Source of the DNA: Solimonas sp040066175
Lineage (GTDB): Bacteria; Pseudomonadota; Gammaproteobacteria; Nevskiales; Nevskiaceae
Assembly (NCBI RefSeq): GCF_040066175.1
Contig: NZ_JBEAAM010000020.1
Location: 1 to 64,000 of the forward strand
DNA length: 64,000 bases
Direction of reading: 5' to 3'
The notes beneath the pieces were generated by a model, which had not been told where the DNA came from, made no database searches, and saw only the letters and a list, made by a program, of their open reading frames with translations. Both the position numbers and the translations under genes were made by a program. This document shows positions 43,108 through 52,461 of this stretch, piece by piece (the first letter of the stretch is position 1; the number at the start of each line of letters is the position of its first letter).

Positions 43108-43929
43108 TCAGGTGCGCTTGCGCAGCTGCTTTTCCTGCATCGCGACGGCGGCGATTTCCTCGATCGACATGTTGGCCGAGTTGACGTAGGGAATGCCGAT
43201 ACGCCGGTACAGCTGCTCGGCCTGGCGCAGTTCATAGGCGCATTGCGCGAGCGAGGCATAACGCGAGCCGGGACGCCGCTCGGTGCGGATCTGCGACAGG
43301 CGCTCCGGGTCGGAGGTCAGACCGAAGCAGCGACGCTCCAGGCCCTTGAGGGCCGTCGGCAGGCGCAGGCTCTCCAGGTCGTCCTCGGTCAGCGGGAAAT
43401 TGGTTGCGTACAGGCCGTACTGCAGCGCGAGGTACATGGTCGTCGGCGTCTTGCCGCAGCGCGAGGGCGCGACCAGGATCAGGTCGGCCTTGCTCAGATC
43501 GCGGGTGGATGCACCGTCGTCGTGTTCCATCGCATAGTTCACGGCCTCCATGCGCTCGTGATACTTGCGCCGGTCGGCCAGGCCGTGGGCCCGTCCCTGC
43601 GCATGCGTGGAGCCGACGTGCAGCTCCTTCTCCATCTCGGCGACGAACAGGTCGAACAGGTCCATGAACAGGCCCTTGACGGTGCGCAGGATCGCGCGCA
43701 CCTCGTCGTTGACCGTGGTGCTGAACACCAGCGGCCGCTGACCCGTCTGGTCGCCGACGAAATTGATATAGTCCACGGTGCTTTTCGCCCGCTCCGCCGT
43801 GTTGACAAAGGGCAGGATGGTCTTGTCGAAGTCGAGGCCGTCGAACTGGGTCAGGAGTGTGTTCCCCAGGGTTTCGGCGGTGATGCCGGTCCCATCGGAC
43901 ACGAAGAACACGGGGCGGGCGCTGGGCAT
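43108..43929 (-). CDS. ppsR: PEP synthase regulatory protein PpsR (kinase/pyrophosphorylase)
   Basis: A 273-residue DUF299 protein. The N-terminal FFVSDGTGITAETLGNTLL and the P-loop VAPSRCGKTPTTMYLA near residue 155 define the family, as does the C-terminal SIEEIAAVAMQ. It switches PEP synthase off by ADP-dependent phosphorylation of a threonine near the catalytic histidine, and on by Pi-dependent removal. The gene is divergent from ppsA with 58 bases between starts, the usual arrangement. Confidence 0.95.
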   Translation of the reverse strand: MPSARPVFFVSDGTGITAETLGNTLLTQFDGLDFDKTILPFVNTAERAKSTVDYINFVGDQTGQRPLVFSTTVNDEVRAILRTVKGLFMDLFDLFVAEMEKELHVGSTHAQGRAHGLADRRKYHERMEAVNYAMEHDDGASTRDLSKADLILVAPSRCGKTPTTMYLALQYGLYATNFPLTEDDLESLRLPTALKGLERRCFGLTSDPERLSQIRTERRPGSRYASLAQCAYELRQAEQLYRRIGIPYVNSANMSIEEIAAVAMQEKQLRKRT

Positions 43930-43987
43930 GTCGGATTCCCTGGCAGCGGCAACGCTGCGACCTCAACACTTTACCCGCAAGAAGCGC

Positions 43988-46360
43988 ATGAGCAAGAACG
44001 TTCTCTGGTACTCGGAGCTGGGCATGCACGACGTCGAGATCGTCGGCGGCAAGAATGCCTCGCTGGGCGAGATGATCCGCAACCTCGCCGAGTCCGGAGT
44101 GTCGGTGCCCAACGGCTTCGCCACCACGGCCGCCGCCTACCGGCAGTTCCTCGCGCACGAGGACCTGGCGAACCGCATCAACCGGATGCTCGCCGGGCTG
44201 GACATCGACGACGTGCAGAAACTCGCGCGGGTGGGTCGCTCGATCCGCGAGCTGGTGGCGGCGGCCCCCTTCCCCGCCGATCTGGAGCGCGAGATCCGCG
44301 CCCATTACGAGCAACTCGTCGCCGAGTCAGGAGTGGACGTGTCGGTGGCCGTGCGCTCGTCGGCCACCGCCGAAGACCTGCCGGACGCGTCGTTCGCCGG
44401 ACAGCAGGAGACCTTCCTCAACGTGCACGGCATCGACAACGTCCTGCACGCGATCAAGGAAGTGTTCGCGTCGCTCTACAACGACCGTGCCATCGCCTAC
44501 CGCGTGCACCACGGTTTCGAGCATGCCGCCGTCGCGCTGTCCGCCGGCGTGCAGCGCATGGTGCGCTCCGACCAGGGCGCCAGCGGCGTGATGTTCACGA
44601 TGGACACCGAGTCCGGCTTCAAGGACGCGATCTTCATCACCGCCTCCTACGGCCTGGGCGAAGCCGTCGTGCAGGGCGCCGTCAATCCGGACGAGTTCTA
44701 CGTGTACAAGCCGGCACTGCGCGCCGGACGCCCGGCCGTGCTGCGCCGCGGACTCGGCGAGAAGGCGCGCAAGATGGTCTATACGGCGGACCGCACGGTC
44801 GGCAAGACCATCGAGTTCGTCGATGTCGCGGCTGCGGATCGGGCGAGGTTCAGCCTCTCCGACGACGAAATCCAGCTACTGGCGCGCCAGGCACTGACCA
44901 TCGAAGAGCACTACGGCCGGCCGATGGACATCGAATGGGGCAAGGACGGCATCGACGGCAAGCTCTACATCCTGCAGGCGCGCCCGGAAACGGTGAAATC
45001 GCGTACCTCGGCCAACGTGCTGCGTCGCTACAAGCTGAAGAACAAGGGCAAGGTGCTGAGCTCGGGCCGTGCGATCGGCCAGAAGATCGGCGCGGGAACG
45101 GTGCGGCTGCTCAGCTCGATCGACCAGATGAGCCGCGTGCGCGAAGGCGACGTACTCGTCACCGATATGACCGACCCCGACTGGGAACCGATCATGAAGC
45201 GCGCCAGCGCCATCGTCACCAACCGCGGCGGCCGGACCTGCCACGCCGCGATCATCGCGCGCGAGCTGGGCATCCCCGCGGTCGTCGGCTGCGGCGATGC
45301 AACGTCCCGTCTCGTCGATGGCACGCCGGTCACCGTGTCCTGCGCCGAGGGTGACACCGGCTACATCTATGAGGGTCATATCGACTATGCCGTCGATGAG
45401 ATCGCGCTCGACAAGATGCCGGAGCTCCCGGTCAAGATCATGATGAACGTCGGTACGCCGGAGCAGGCCTTCGATTTCGCCGCGCTGCCGCACAAGGGGG
45501 TCGGTCTCGCACGCCTGGAGTTCATCATCAACCGCCAGATCGGCATCCATCCGCAGGCGCTGCTGGAGCACGACAAACTGCCGGCGGACGAGCGCCGCAT
45601 CATCGATCCGATGATCGCGCCCTACGGCTCGCCGACGGACTATTTCGTCAAGCGCCTGGCCGAGGGGGTCGCGACGATCGCCGCGGCGTTCGCGCCCGAG
45701 CCGGTGATCGTGCGCCTGTCGGACTTCAAGTCGAACGAGTACGCAAACCTGATCGCCGGCAAGCGCTACGAGCCGCACGAGGAAAATCCGATGCTCGGCT
45801 TCCGCGGCGCGTCGCGCTATATCGCCGAATCGTTCCGCCCCTGCTTCGAGATGGAGTGCCGCGCGCTCAAGTACGTGCGCGACGAGATGGGGCTGACCAA
45901 CGTCAAGGTGATGGTGCCCTTCGTGCGCACGGTCGATGAAGCGCGCCAGGTCGTCGAGATCCTGGCCGCCAATGGCCTGAAGCGTGGCGTCAACGGGCTG
46001 CAGCTGATCATGATGTGCGAGCTGCCGTCGAACGCCGTGCTCGCCGAACAGTTCCTCGAACACTTCGACGGCTTCTCGATCGGCTCCAACGACATGACCC
46101 AGCTGACGCTCGGCCTGGATCGCGACTCCGGCCTGATCGCGCACCTGTTCGACGAACGCAACGCGGCAGTCAAGGCGATGCTGAGCATGGCGATCCAGGC
46201 CTGTCGCAAGCAGAACAAGTACATCGGCATCTGCGGCCAGGGCCCCTCCGATCATCCGGATCTGGCGCGCTGGTTGCTGGATCAGGGCATCGAATCGATC
46301 TCGCTCAATCCCGACACGGTGGTCGAGACATGGCTGTTCCTCGCCGGGCAGAAAGCCTGA
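43988..46360 (+). CDS. ppsA: Phosphoenolpyruvate synthase
   Basis: A 790-residue enzyme converting pyruvate and ATP to phosphoenolpyruvate, AMP and phosphate, for gluconeogenesis. The N-terminal ATP-grasp part contains VGGKNASLGEMI and SSATAEDLPDASFAGQQETFL. The swivelling domain has the catalytic His 419 in GGRTCHAAIIARELG with the regulatory Thr just before it. The PEP-binding barrel ends with SIGSNDMTQLTLGLDRDSG and the CGQGPSD segment. The ATG at 43988 matches the family; the long upstream extension is a shadow of ppsR. With aceA it suits growth on two- and three-carbon compounds. The 3' end overlaps the RNase T2 gene by 31 bases. Confidence 0.96.
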   Translation: MSKNVLWYSELGMHDVEIVGGKNASLGEMIRNLAESGVSVPNGFATTAAAYRQFLAHEDLANRINRMLAGLDIDDVQKLARVGRSIRELVAAAPFPADLEREIRAHYEQLVAESGVDVSVAVRSSATAEDLPDASFAGQQETFLNVHGIDNVLHAIKEVFASLYNDRAIAYRVHHGFEHAAVALSAGVQRMVRSDQGASGVMFTMDTESGFKDAIFITASYGLGEAVVQGAVNPDEFYVYKPALRAGRPAVLRRGLGEKARKMVYTADRTVGKTIEFVDVAAADRARFSLSDDEIQLLARQALTIEEHYGRPMDIEWGKDGIDGKLYILQARPETVKSRTSANVLRRYKLKNKGKVLSSGRAIGQKIGAGTVRLLSSIDQMSRVREGDVLVTDMTDPDWEPIMKRASAIVTNRGGRTCHAAIIARELGIPAVVGCGDATSRLVDGTPVTVSCAEGDTGYIYEGHIDYAVDEIALDKMPELPVKIMMNVGTPEQAFDFAALPHKGVGLARLEFIINRQIGIHPQALLEHDKLPADERRIIDPMIAPYGSPTDYFVKRLAEGVATIAAAFAPEPVIVRLSDFKSNEYANLIAGKRYEPHEENPMLGFRGASRYIAESFRPCFEMECRALKYVRDEMGLTNVKVMVPFVRTVDEARQVVEILAANGLKRGVNGLQLIMMCELPSNAVLAEQFLEHFDGFSIGSNDMTQLTLGLDRDSGLIAHLFDERNAAVKAMLSMAIQACRKQNKYIGICGQGPSDHPDLARWLLDQGIESISLNPDTVVETWLFLAGQKA

Positions 46361-47016
46361 TCCGCAGTCTGGCGATACTCGCCGGTGCCGTACTGGCGGG
46401 GCTCGCCGGTCTGCCCGCCAAGCCGGCCGTGGCGGCGGACCGGCCCGGCGAGTTCGACTACTGGGTGCTGGCGTTGTCGTGGTCGCCGCAATACTGCCGC
46501 GGCGCGCCGTCGAATCCGCAGTGCACGCAACCCCGCGGCTTTGTCGTCCACGGCCTGTGGCCACAGTACGAAAGCGGCGCTCCGACGTACTGCGGCAAGC
46601 GCGAGCGCGTTCCCGATGCCCTGGTCGAACGCATGTTGCCGCTGATGCCCGACCGCGAGCTGGTCCAGCAGCAGTGGCGCAAGCATGGCAGCTGCAGCGG
46701 TCTGGACATGGCGGAGTACTTTCTCAACGTCGAGCGCGCCTGGCGCCGCATCGTCGTGCCGTCACGGTTCGACGACAGCGGCGATTTCTACGAACTCAGC
46801 ACGCCGGAGCTCGAGCGGGCGTTCACGGACGTCAATCCCGGGATCGGAGCCGATGCGATCGCCCTGCAATGCAGTGGCCGGTGGCTGCGCGAGGCCCGCT
46901 TCTGCTTCGACCGCGAATTCCAGCCGCGCAGCTGCGGCGAGGACGTGACCGATCGTTGCCGCGGCAAGACCGCCGTGCGTCCGGTGCGCGCGCAGCCACA
47001 GCCGCTGGTCCGCTGA
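46330..47016 (+). CDS. Exported ribonuclease T2 family protein
   Basis: A 228-residue RNase T2. A signal peptide (LIRSLAILAGAVLAGLAG with following Ala-rich region) precedes the mature enzyme. Both active-site blocks are present: FVVHGLWPQYE (CAS I) and QWRKHGSCSGLDMAEYF (CAS II), with multiple cysteines for disulfides. It cleaves RNA non-specifically in the periplasm or outside the cell, as RNase I does in Escherichia coli. The ATG at 46330 lies inside the last 31 bases of ppsA in another frame; no later Met precedes the signal peptide, so the overlap appears real. Confidence 0.88.
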   Translation: MAVPRRAESLIRSLAILAGAVLAGLAGLPAKPAVAADRPGEFDYWVLALSWSPQYCRGAPSNPQCTQPRGFVVHGLWPQYESGAPTYCGKRERVPDALVERMLPLMPDRELVQQQWRKHGSCSGLDMAEYFLNVERAWRRIVVPSRFDDSGDFYELSTPELERAFTDVNPGIGADAIALQCSGRWLREARFCFDREFQPRSCGEDVTDRCRGKTAVRPVRAQPQPLVR

Positions 47017-47066
47017 GCCGGGCAACGGTCGGGACAATTTTCGATTCCATTCGGAAATCGTTTGGG

Positions 47067-47072
47067 TATAAT
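47067..47072 (+). promoter_or_regulatory. -10 element of the tRNA-Ala promoter
   Basis: A perfect TATAAT ends 17 bases before the tRNA, followed by a GC-rich discriminator (GCGCGCCCC) typical of stringently controlled stable-RNA promoters. The -35 region (around 47043-47049) is a poor match. Confidence 0.6.
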
Positions 47073-47089
47073 GCGCGCCCCTAGCGTGT

Positions 47090-47165
<76 letters not shown>

Positions 47166-47253
47166 AGTTTTTTTGTTTCGAGTCGAGTCATCACGAGCCG
47201 TCCTTGGCGCCTGGTTCCAGCCTCGCCATCCATGGTTCGCCGACTTGCCGGAT

Positions 47254-47274
47254 CCGATGTCCTCGTGACATCGG
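47254..47274. other. Perfect hairpin between tRNA-Ala and tRNA-Glu
   Basis: CCGATGTC (47254-47261) and GACATCGG (47267-47274) form an 8-base stem with a five-base loop, 14 bases before tRNA-Glu. It may mark a processing or termination site between the two tRNAs. Confidence 0.4.
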
Positions 47275-47288
47275 ACAAACCCCGTCAA

Positions 47289-47364
47289 GTCCCCATCGTC
47301 TAGAGGCCTAGGACATCGCCCTTTCACGGCGGTAACCGGGGTTCGAATCCCCGTGGGGACGCCA
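47289..47364 (+). tRNA. tRNA-Glu (TTC)
   Basis: A 76-base cloverleaf with encoded CCA. GTCCCCA pairs with TGGGGAC, the D arm is CGTCTAGAGGCCTAGGAC, the anticodon stem closes CTTTCAC with anticodon TTC, and the T arm is CCGGGGTTCGAATCCCCG. It lies 123 bases after tRNA-Ala on the same strand and tail-to-tail with glgB. Confidence 0.97.
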
Positions 47365-47378
47365 TATGAGTCAACGAG

Positions 47379-49313
47379 TTAGCCCGCATTTCTGCGGGCG
47401 ATTCCGTTTCTGGGCAGGGCTTGGAGGATGACGCCCGCCAGCGGCGGCAGCGTCAGGCTCAGCTCTGCCCCAGCGGCTGTGTCGGCCGTCAGGATTTCTG
47501 CGGAATTGACCACGCCGGAGCCGCCGTACCGTGTGGCGTCGGAGTTGAAGATCTCGCGGTAGCGGCCGGCCTGCGGCACGCGCAGACGGTAATGGGCGTG
47601 CACGCCCGGGGTGAAGTTGAGAATCACGATGACCTCGGACGGACCATCGCTGCGCCGGTACGCGAGCAGCGAGCGCACGGCGTCGTCGCAGTCGATCCAG
47701 GTGAAGCCGCCCGGCTCGAAGTCGAGGCGATGCAGTGCCGGCCTGTCACGGTACAGATGGTTCAGCTCGCGCAGCGCGTTCTGCACGCCACGGTGCATCG
47801 GATCCTGCAGCGCGGCCCAGTCGAGTTCGCGGTCGTGATTCCATTCGCGCGACTGCGCGATGTCCGCGCCCATGAACAGCAGTTTCTTGCCGGGATAGGT
47901 GGCGAGGTAGGTGTAGAGCAGGCGCAGGTTGGCGAAGCGCTGCCAGCGGTCGCCCGGCATCTTGTCGAGCAGCGAACGCTTGCCGTGGACGACTTCGTCG
48001 TGCGACAGCGCCAGCACATAGTTTTCGCTGTAGCGATACAGCATGCCGAAGGTCAGGCGGCGATGCTGGTGGACGCGAAAGATCGGGTCGGTGCGGAAAT
48101 AGTCGAGCGTGTCGTGCATCCAGCCCATGTCCCACTTCATCGAAAAGCCGAGGCCACCGGTGTGCGTGGGCCGCGACACCTGCGGCCATGCGGTCGATTC
48201 CTCGGCGATCGTCAGCACGCCCGGATGGTACTGGTGGATGACGGCGTTCAGCTCCTGTAGAAACGCGACCGCTTCGAGATTCTGGTTGCCGCCTTCGCGG
48301 TTGGGCAGCCACTCGCCGTGCCGGCGTGAGTAGTCGAGGTACAGCATCGACGCCACGGCATCGAGCCTGAGCCCGTCGGCATGGAATTCCTCGATCCAGT
48401 ACAGCGCGCTCGACAGCAGGTAGTTGCGCACCTCGGGCCTGCCGTAGTCATACACCAGCGTGCCCCAGTCCGGGTGCTCGCCGCGGCGCGGATCGGGATA
48501 CTCGTATAGCGGCTCGCCGTCGAAACGCGCCAGGCCATGCGCGTCGCGCGGGAAGTGCGCCGGGACCCAGTCGAGAATCACGCCGATGCCCTGGGCATGG
48601 CAGGCGTCGATGAAGCACCGGAAATCGTCCGGTGATCCGTAGCGGCTGGTCGGCGCGAAGTTGCCGAGCGTCTGGTAGCCCCAGGAGCCGTCGAACGGAT
48701 GCTCGCTGACCGGCAACAGCTCGATGTGCGTGAATCCCATCTCGTGCGCGTAGCGTGGCAGTTCCGCGGCGAGCTCGCGGTAATTCCAGCTGCGCCCGTC
48801 CGGGTGGCGCTTCCACGAACCGAGATGGACTTCGTAAATGGACAAAGGGGCGTGCAGCCAGTCGCGCTGGCGCCGTGCCGCGATCCAGTCCGTGTCGGTC
48901 CAGCGATGCCGACCCGGTGCGGTGACGACCGAGGCGGTTTCCGGACGGACCTGGCACTGCTTGGCATAGGGATCTGCCTTGAGGAACAGCGTGCCGTCGG
49001 CACCGCGGATTGCGAACTTGTACAGGCAGCCGGCGCCGACGTTCGGGACGAACAGTTCCCAGATGCCGCCCGGATGCGGGTGCATGGGGTGGCGGCGGCC
49101 ATCCCACTGGTTGAAATCGGCAACGACGCTGACCGACCGTGCACGCGGCGCCCAGGTGGCGAACAGCGTGCCCTCGACGTCGCCGATACGATGCGCGTTG
49201 GCGCCGAGGAAGCGCCAGGCGTGCCAGTGGTGCCCCTCGCCGAACACCTGGCGATCGAAATCGCCGATCTGCAGCGGGAAGACGCCGGTGCCGGACGTGC
49301 GATTCCGGCTCAT
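47379..49313 (-). CDS. glgB: 1,4-alpha-glucan branching enzyme
   Basis: A 644-residue GH13 branching enzyme that introduces alpha-1,6 branches into glycogen. A CBM48-type module is at about 35-125 (TLFATWAPRARSVSVVADFNQWDG), then the GH13 barrel. Catalytic residues are D318 (GLRLDAVASM), E371 (TIAEESTAWP) and D439 (LSHDEVVHGK). The C-terminal all-beta domain ends at about 640. At 644 residues it lacks the extra N-terminal domain of 720-730-residue enzymes, like many two-domain bacterial GlgBs. The start overlaps the stop of the upstream GH57-GH77 gene by four bases, so both form one operon. A hairpin (47382-47399) overlaps its last codons. Confidence 0.95.
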   Translation of the reverse strand: MSRNRTSGTGVFPLQIGDFDRQVFGEGHHWHAWRFLGANAHRIGDVEGTLFATWAPRARSVSVVADFNQWDGRRHPMHPHPGGIWELFVPNVGAGCLYKFAIRGADGTLFLKADPYAKQCQVRPETASVVTAPGRHRWTDTDWIAARRQRDWLHAPLSIYEVHLGSWKRHPDGRSWNYRELAAELPRYAHEMGFTHIELLPVSEHPFDGSWGYQTLGNFAPTSRYGSPDDFRCFIDACHAQGIGVILDWVPAHFPRDAHGLARFDGEPLYEYPDPRRGEHPDWGTLVYDYGRPEVRNYLLSSALYWIEEFHADGLRLDAVASMLYLDYSRRHGEWLPNREGGNQNLEAVAFLQELNAVIHQYHPGVLTIAEESTAWPQVSRPTHTGGLGFSMKWDMGWMHDTLDYFRTDPIFRVHQHRRLTFGMLYRYSENYVLALSHDEVVHGKRSLLDKMPGDRWQRFANLRLLYTYLATYPGKKLLFMGADIAQSREWNHDRELDWAALQDPMHRGVQNALRELNHLYRDRPALHRLDFEPGGFTWIDCDDAVRSLLAYRRSDGPSEVIVILNFTPGVHAHYRLRVPQAGRYREIFNSDATRYGGSGVVNSAEILTADTAAGAELSLTLPPLAGVILQALPRNGIARRNAG

Positions 49314-52309
49314 GCGCGCAAACGCCGGTGCTGCCGCAGGGACTCGCGCAGGCGCTGCGCGCGTGCGGGATCCAGTGCACCGGGATCCATCCGCCAGCGC
49401 CAGTTGCCCTCCATCACGCCGGGGCGGTTCATGCGCGCCGCACTGCCCAGGCCGAGCAGGTCCTGCATCGGCACGATCGCCAGCGGTGCGGGTGAGGCCC
49501 AGGCGAGCTCGATCAGCGACTCGGGCATGGGCGGATCCTCACGGCCGAGAAACGTGCAGACTCGGTCGCGTTGCCACGCCGGCAGTGCCTGCCACCAGCC
49601 CAGCGTCGTGTCGTTGTCATGCGTGCCGGTGTAGCACACGCAGTCGTCGCCGTGATGCGCCGGCAGATGCGGATTGGCCGCGTCGCCGTCGAAAGCGAAC
49701 TGCAGCACGCGCATGCCGGGAATGCCGAGGGCGTGCCGCAAGGCGACGACGTCCGGCGTGATGTGCCCCAGATCCTCGGCGACGAGCCGCGTGCCGCCGA
49801 GTACGGGCTTGAGCGATTCGACCGCAGCGTGTCCCGGCGCGGGCACCCACTGTCCGTCCACGGCGGACGCGGCACCCTGCGGAATGCGCCACCACGCGGC
49901 CAGGCCGCGGAAGTGGTCGAGCCGCACCAGGTCGTATCGCGCCGCCTGTACCTCGAAGCGGCGCCGCCACCAGCGGAAGTCCTGCGCGGCGATGCGATCC
50001 CAGCGGTACGGCGGATAGCCCCAGCTCTGCCCGGTCTCGGAATACGCATCGGGCGGCACGCCCACGGTCGCGCGCACGTGCCCGTCGTCGTCCACCTCGA
50101 ACAGCTCGCGGTGCCGCCAGACGTCCACCGAATCGTGTGCGACGAACAGCGGCACGTCGCCGAACAGCAGGATGCCGCGCGCATTGGCGTAGGTCTTCAA
50201 CGCGGTCCACATCCGGTGGAAGCGGAACTGTGCACGGCGCGCCGTCTCGATCGCGTCGCGCAGCCGCAGCCGCGCATCCGCGAGTGTGCCGGCGTCGCCG
50301 TGCCGGAGCGCGTCCGGCCATTCGTACCAGGGCCGGTCCCCCTGCTCGGCGCGCAGCGCGACGAACAGCGCCCAGTCATCGAGCCAGTCGGCTTCGCGCC
50401 GGCAGAACGCGCGGTAGTCGTCGCCGCTGCAAGGACCGTCGTCATCCGGCAGCAGGCCCGTGTCGCCCGCGCAGGCCGAAGCGGGCTGGAACGGGTTGCC
50501 GTGCGCGTCGCCCGGCCCCAGCGGCAGCAGCTGCCAGACCCGCAGGCCCGCGTGCGCCGCAAAGTCGATGAAGCGGAAGGCGTCGGCATCGAGCCGGCCG
50601 GATGGCAGCGCGCGCAGCGGCAGCAGCACGCCGGCGCTGCGCTCGATCCATTCTGGTGTCGGTGCACTCGGTCGCATCACGCCGCCGGCCGCGACCGGCC
50701 CTTCGACACCGCGCGCGAACGGGTGCAGCAGCACCTCCGGCGGCGCTTCGCCCAGACTGGTGTACAGGGCGCGCAGGTGGCCGCGGAACAGCGCATCGAA
50801 GTCTGCGACCGCCGGTGAAGGATTGACCGATCCCGGCCACCAGAACCAGTCCGAGGCCTCGCAGACCGCAAGCCGCCGTGCACTGTCGGCACCGGCGCGA
50901 CCGGCGGCGGCAGCCCGGTCGTAGCGGCGCTTGGCGGCGACCAGCAGGTCCCAGGCGCGATTCTTCTCGGCGTCACCGATCCAGGTCAGCAGCTGCCCGT
51001 GGACCCAGCTGCCGGCCCGCACGGGCGGCAGCGTCGGCCGCTGCGCGTCGGCGGCGGCCAGTTCGCCCAGCGTCGCCAGACGCAGCCGCGGATGCGTCCC
51101 CAAACGCCGGTAGAGGCCGCGGATGAAGTCAGTGCCATTGTTCGCGTAATGCGCCCAGGCGTTCTCGCCGTCGAGCGCGATCAGGATCATGCGGTTGCCG
51201 GGCGTCGCGGCGATGCGTTCCAGATGGCCGACGAGATCGTCGATCGCCTGCGCGGACGGCCAGTCCTTGTAAACGAAACCGATCCGGTCGGACAGACCGT
51301 CGTCACGAAAGTAGATATCGATTCCATCGCTGCGATAGCCCAGATGCGGATTGGCTTCGTTCCGACCCGCACGGCGCAGCGTGTTGCCGAGCACGGCATG
51401 GCTGCTCGCGGTCCAGCGCAGGCCGGCCTGCGCCAGCAGACGCAGCGTGTCCTGCGACAGTGCGGCCTCGGACGGCCAGCAGCCCGCCGGACGCAGGCCC
51501 AGGATGCGCTCGAAGCAGCGCAGACCTTCGGCGATCTGCCAGGCTGCACGCTCGGCGCCGCCGGGGTACGGCTCCGCCGGCAGGGGGGCACCCGGTGCTG
51601 CGTCGCGTGCCGCGCCGAAGTCGATCAGCAGCGGCAGCAGCGCGTGCTGGTACGGCGACAGGCTCAATTCGACCCGCCCGCTGTCGGCCAGTGCGCGGTA
51701 ACGCGCCAGCAGCCCGCGGACGACGCGATCGATGACCCGCAGCAGCGCGGCGCGGTGTTCGGGTCCGAAATCCCGCTGCCGCGCATGCAGGCCGGCGGCC
51801 TCGACATCGTCCTGCAGCACGCTGGGCGCGGTCCAGGCCAGAAACCAGCCCACCAAGAGATCGCTGAGCTCGGCGTCGTCGAGCTGGCCGGCGCCGTCCC
51901 CGTCCGCCGTCCGGTCACGCAGGCGCTCGGCCATCTTGCGGTAAGCTGGCAGCGTCGCGGTCTGCTGTGCCGAGTCGGTACGCAACGCCATGCGCACCAC
52001 GTGCGCACGCGCCGGCCCGCGGGGCGGCAGCAGGTGCAGCGCATCGAGCATGACATCGCCGAATGCCTCGCCGCGGGCCGCATAACGTTCAAAGCGCCCC
52101 GCGTAGTCGGCGATCTGCTCCAGCAGCACCGGCACGAAGTTGACGACGGCGCGCGCGTCGCTCACCGCCTCCAGGTGCGCGGCCATGTCGCTGTAGTCCT
52201 TCAGCGCATGCAGCAGGGTCCACGGCAACTGGAACTCGCCGCCGAGCCGGTAATCCGGCTGGTGCATGTGCCAGAGCAGGACCACCGGGAACCGAGCATC
52301 CTCGTTCAT
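49310..52309 (-). CDS. GH57-GH77 fusion: alpha-glucan hydrolase/transferase and 4-alpha-glucanotransferase
   Basis: A 999-residue two-enzyme protein. Residues about 5-460 are a GH57 domain: VVLLWHMHQPDYR at 9-21, the likely nucleophile E281 in GCWPSEAALSQ, and the acid D380 in LIALDGENAWAHY. Residues about 555-995 are a GH77 amylomaltase (MalQ): D798 in LVRLDHFRG, E845 in LVAEDLGH and D898 in THDNDTTLGWW are the expected catalytic residues. GH77 moves maltodextrin pieces between glucan chains. The GH57 half could trim or transfer alpha-1,4 glucan. All catalytic residues are present, so neither half looks degenerate. It begins the minus-strand arm of the glycogen locus and overlaps glgB. Confidence 0.88.
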   Translation of the reverse strand: MNEDARFPVVLLWHMHQPDYRLGGEFQLPWTLLHALKDYSDMAAHLEAVSDARAVVNFVPVLLEQIADYAGRFERYAARGEAFGDVMLDALHLLPPRGPARAHVVRMALRTDSAQQTATLPAYRKMAERLRDRTADGDGAGQLDDAELSDLLVGWFLAWTAPSVLQDDVEAAGLHARQRDFGPEHRAALLRVIDRVVRGLLARYRALADSGRVELSLSPYQHALLPLLIDFGAARDAAPGAPLPAEPYPGGAERAAWQIAEGLRCFERILGLRPAGCWPSEAALSQDTLRLLAQAGLRWTASSHAVLGNTLRRAGRNEANPHLGYRSDGIDIYFRDDGLSDRIGFVYKDWPSAQAIDDLVGHLERIAATPGNRMILIALDGENAWAHYANNGTDFIRGLYRRLGTHPRLRLATLGELAAADAQRPTLPPVRAGSWVHGQLLTWIGDAEKNRAWDLLVAAKRRYDRAAAAGRAGADSARRLAVCEASDWFWWPGSVNPSPAVADFDALFRGHLRALYTSLGEAPPEVLLHPFARGVEGPVAAGGVMRPSAPTPEWIERSAGVLLPLRALPSGRLDADAFRFIDFAAHAGLRVWQLLPLGPGDAHGNPFQPASACAGDTGLLPDDDGPCSGDDYRAFCRREADWLDDWALFVALRAEQGDRPWYEWPDALRHGDAGTLADARLRLRDAIETARRAQFRFHRMWTALKTYANARGILLFGDVPLFVAHDSVDVWRHRELFEVDDDGHVRATVGVPPDAYSETGQSWGYPPYRWDRIAAQDFRWWRRRFEVQAARYDLVRLDHFRGLAAWWRIPQGAASAVDGQWVPAPGHAAVESLKPVLGGTRLVAEDLGHITPDVVALRHALGIPGMRVLQFAFDGDAANPHLPAHHGDDCVCYTGTHDNDTTLGWWQALPAWQRDRVCTFLGREDPPMPESLIELAWASPAPLAIVPMQDLLGLGSAARMNRPGVMEGNWRWRMDPGALDPARAQRLRESLRQHRRLRA

Positions 52310-52342
52310 GCTTGCACCCGCCGTGCGCGCAACTGTCGTCGC

Positions 52343-52357
52343 GGCTCATTCTGAGCC
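52343..52357. promoter_or_regulatory. Palindrome in the shared glycogen-locus promoter region
   Basis: GGCTCA-TTC-TGAGCC is a perfect inverted repeat in the 152-base region between the divergent glucanotransferase and glgC genes. It lies 34 bases upstream of the minus-strand start, so it could be an operator; no regulator gene is nearby. Confidence 0.35.
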
Positions 52358-52461
52358 AGCGGCCACGTAGATAAGAAGTGGGATCGCGGCACATCCGGGT
52401 TTCGCGGATGGCGGCCGGCACGTAGAGTAGCCGCTGGTCGCATGCAGGAGTTCCAGCGCGC

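Noticed and set aside
47382..47399. Hairpin GCCCGCA-TGCGGGC as tRNA-Glu or glgB terminator
   Set aside because: It overlaps the last glgB codons and has no T run on either strand, so I did not list it as a terminator.
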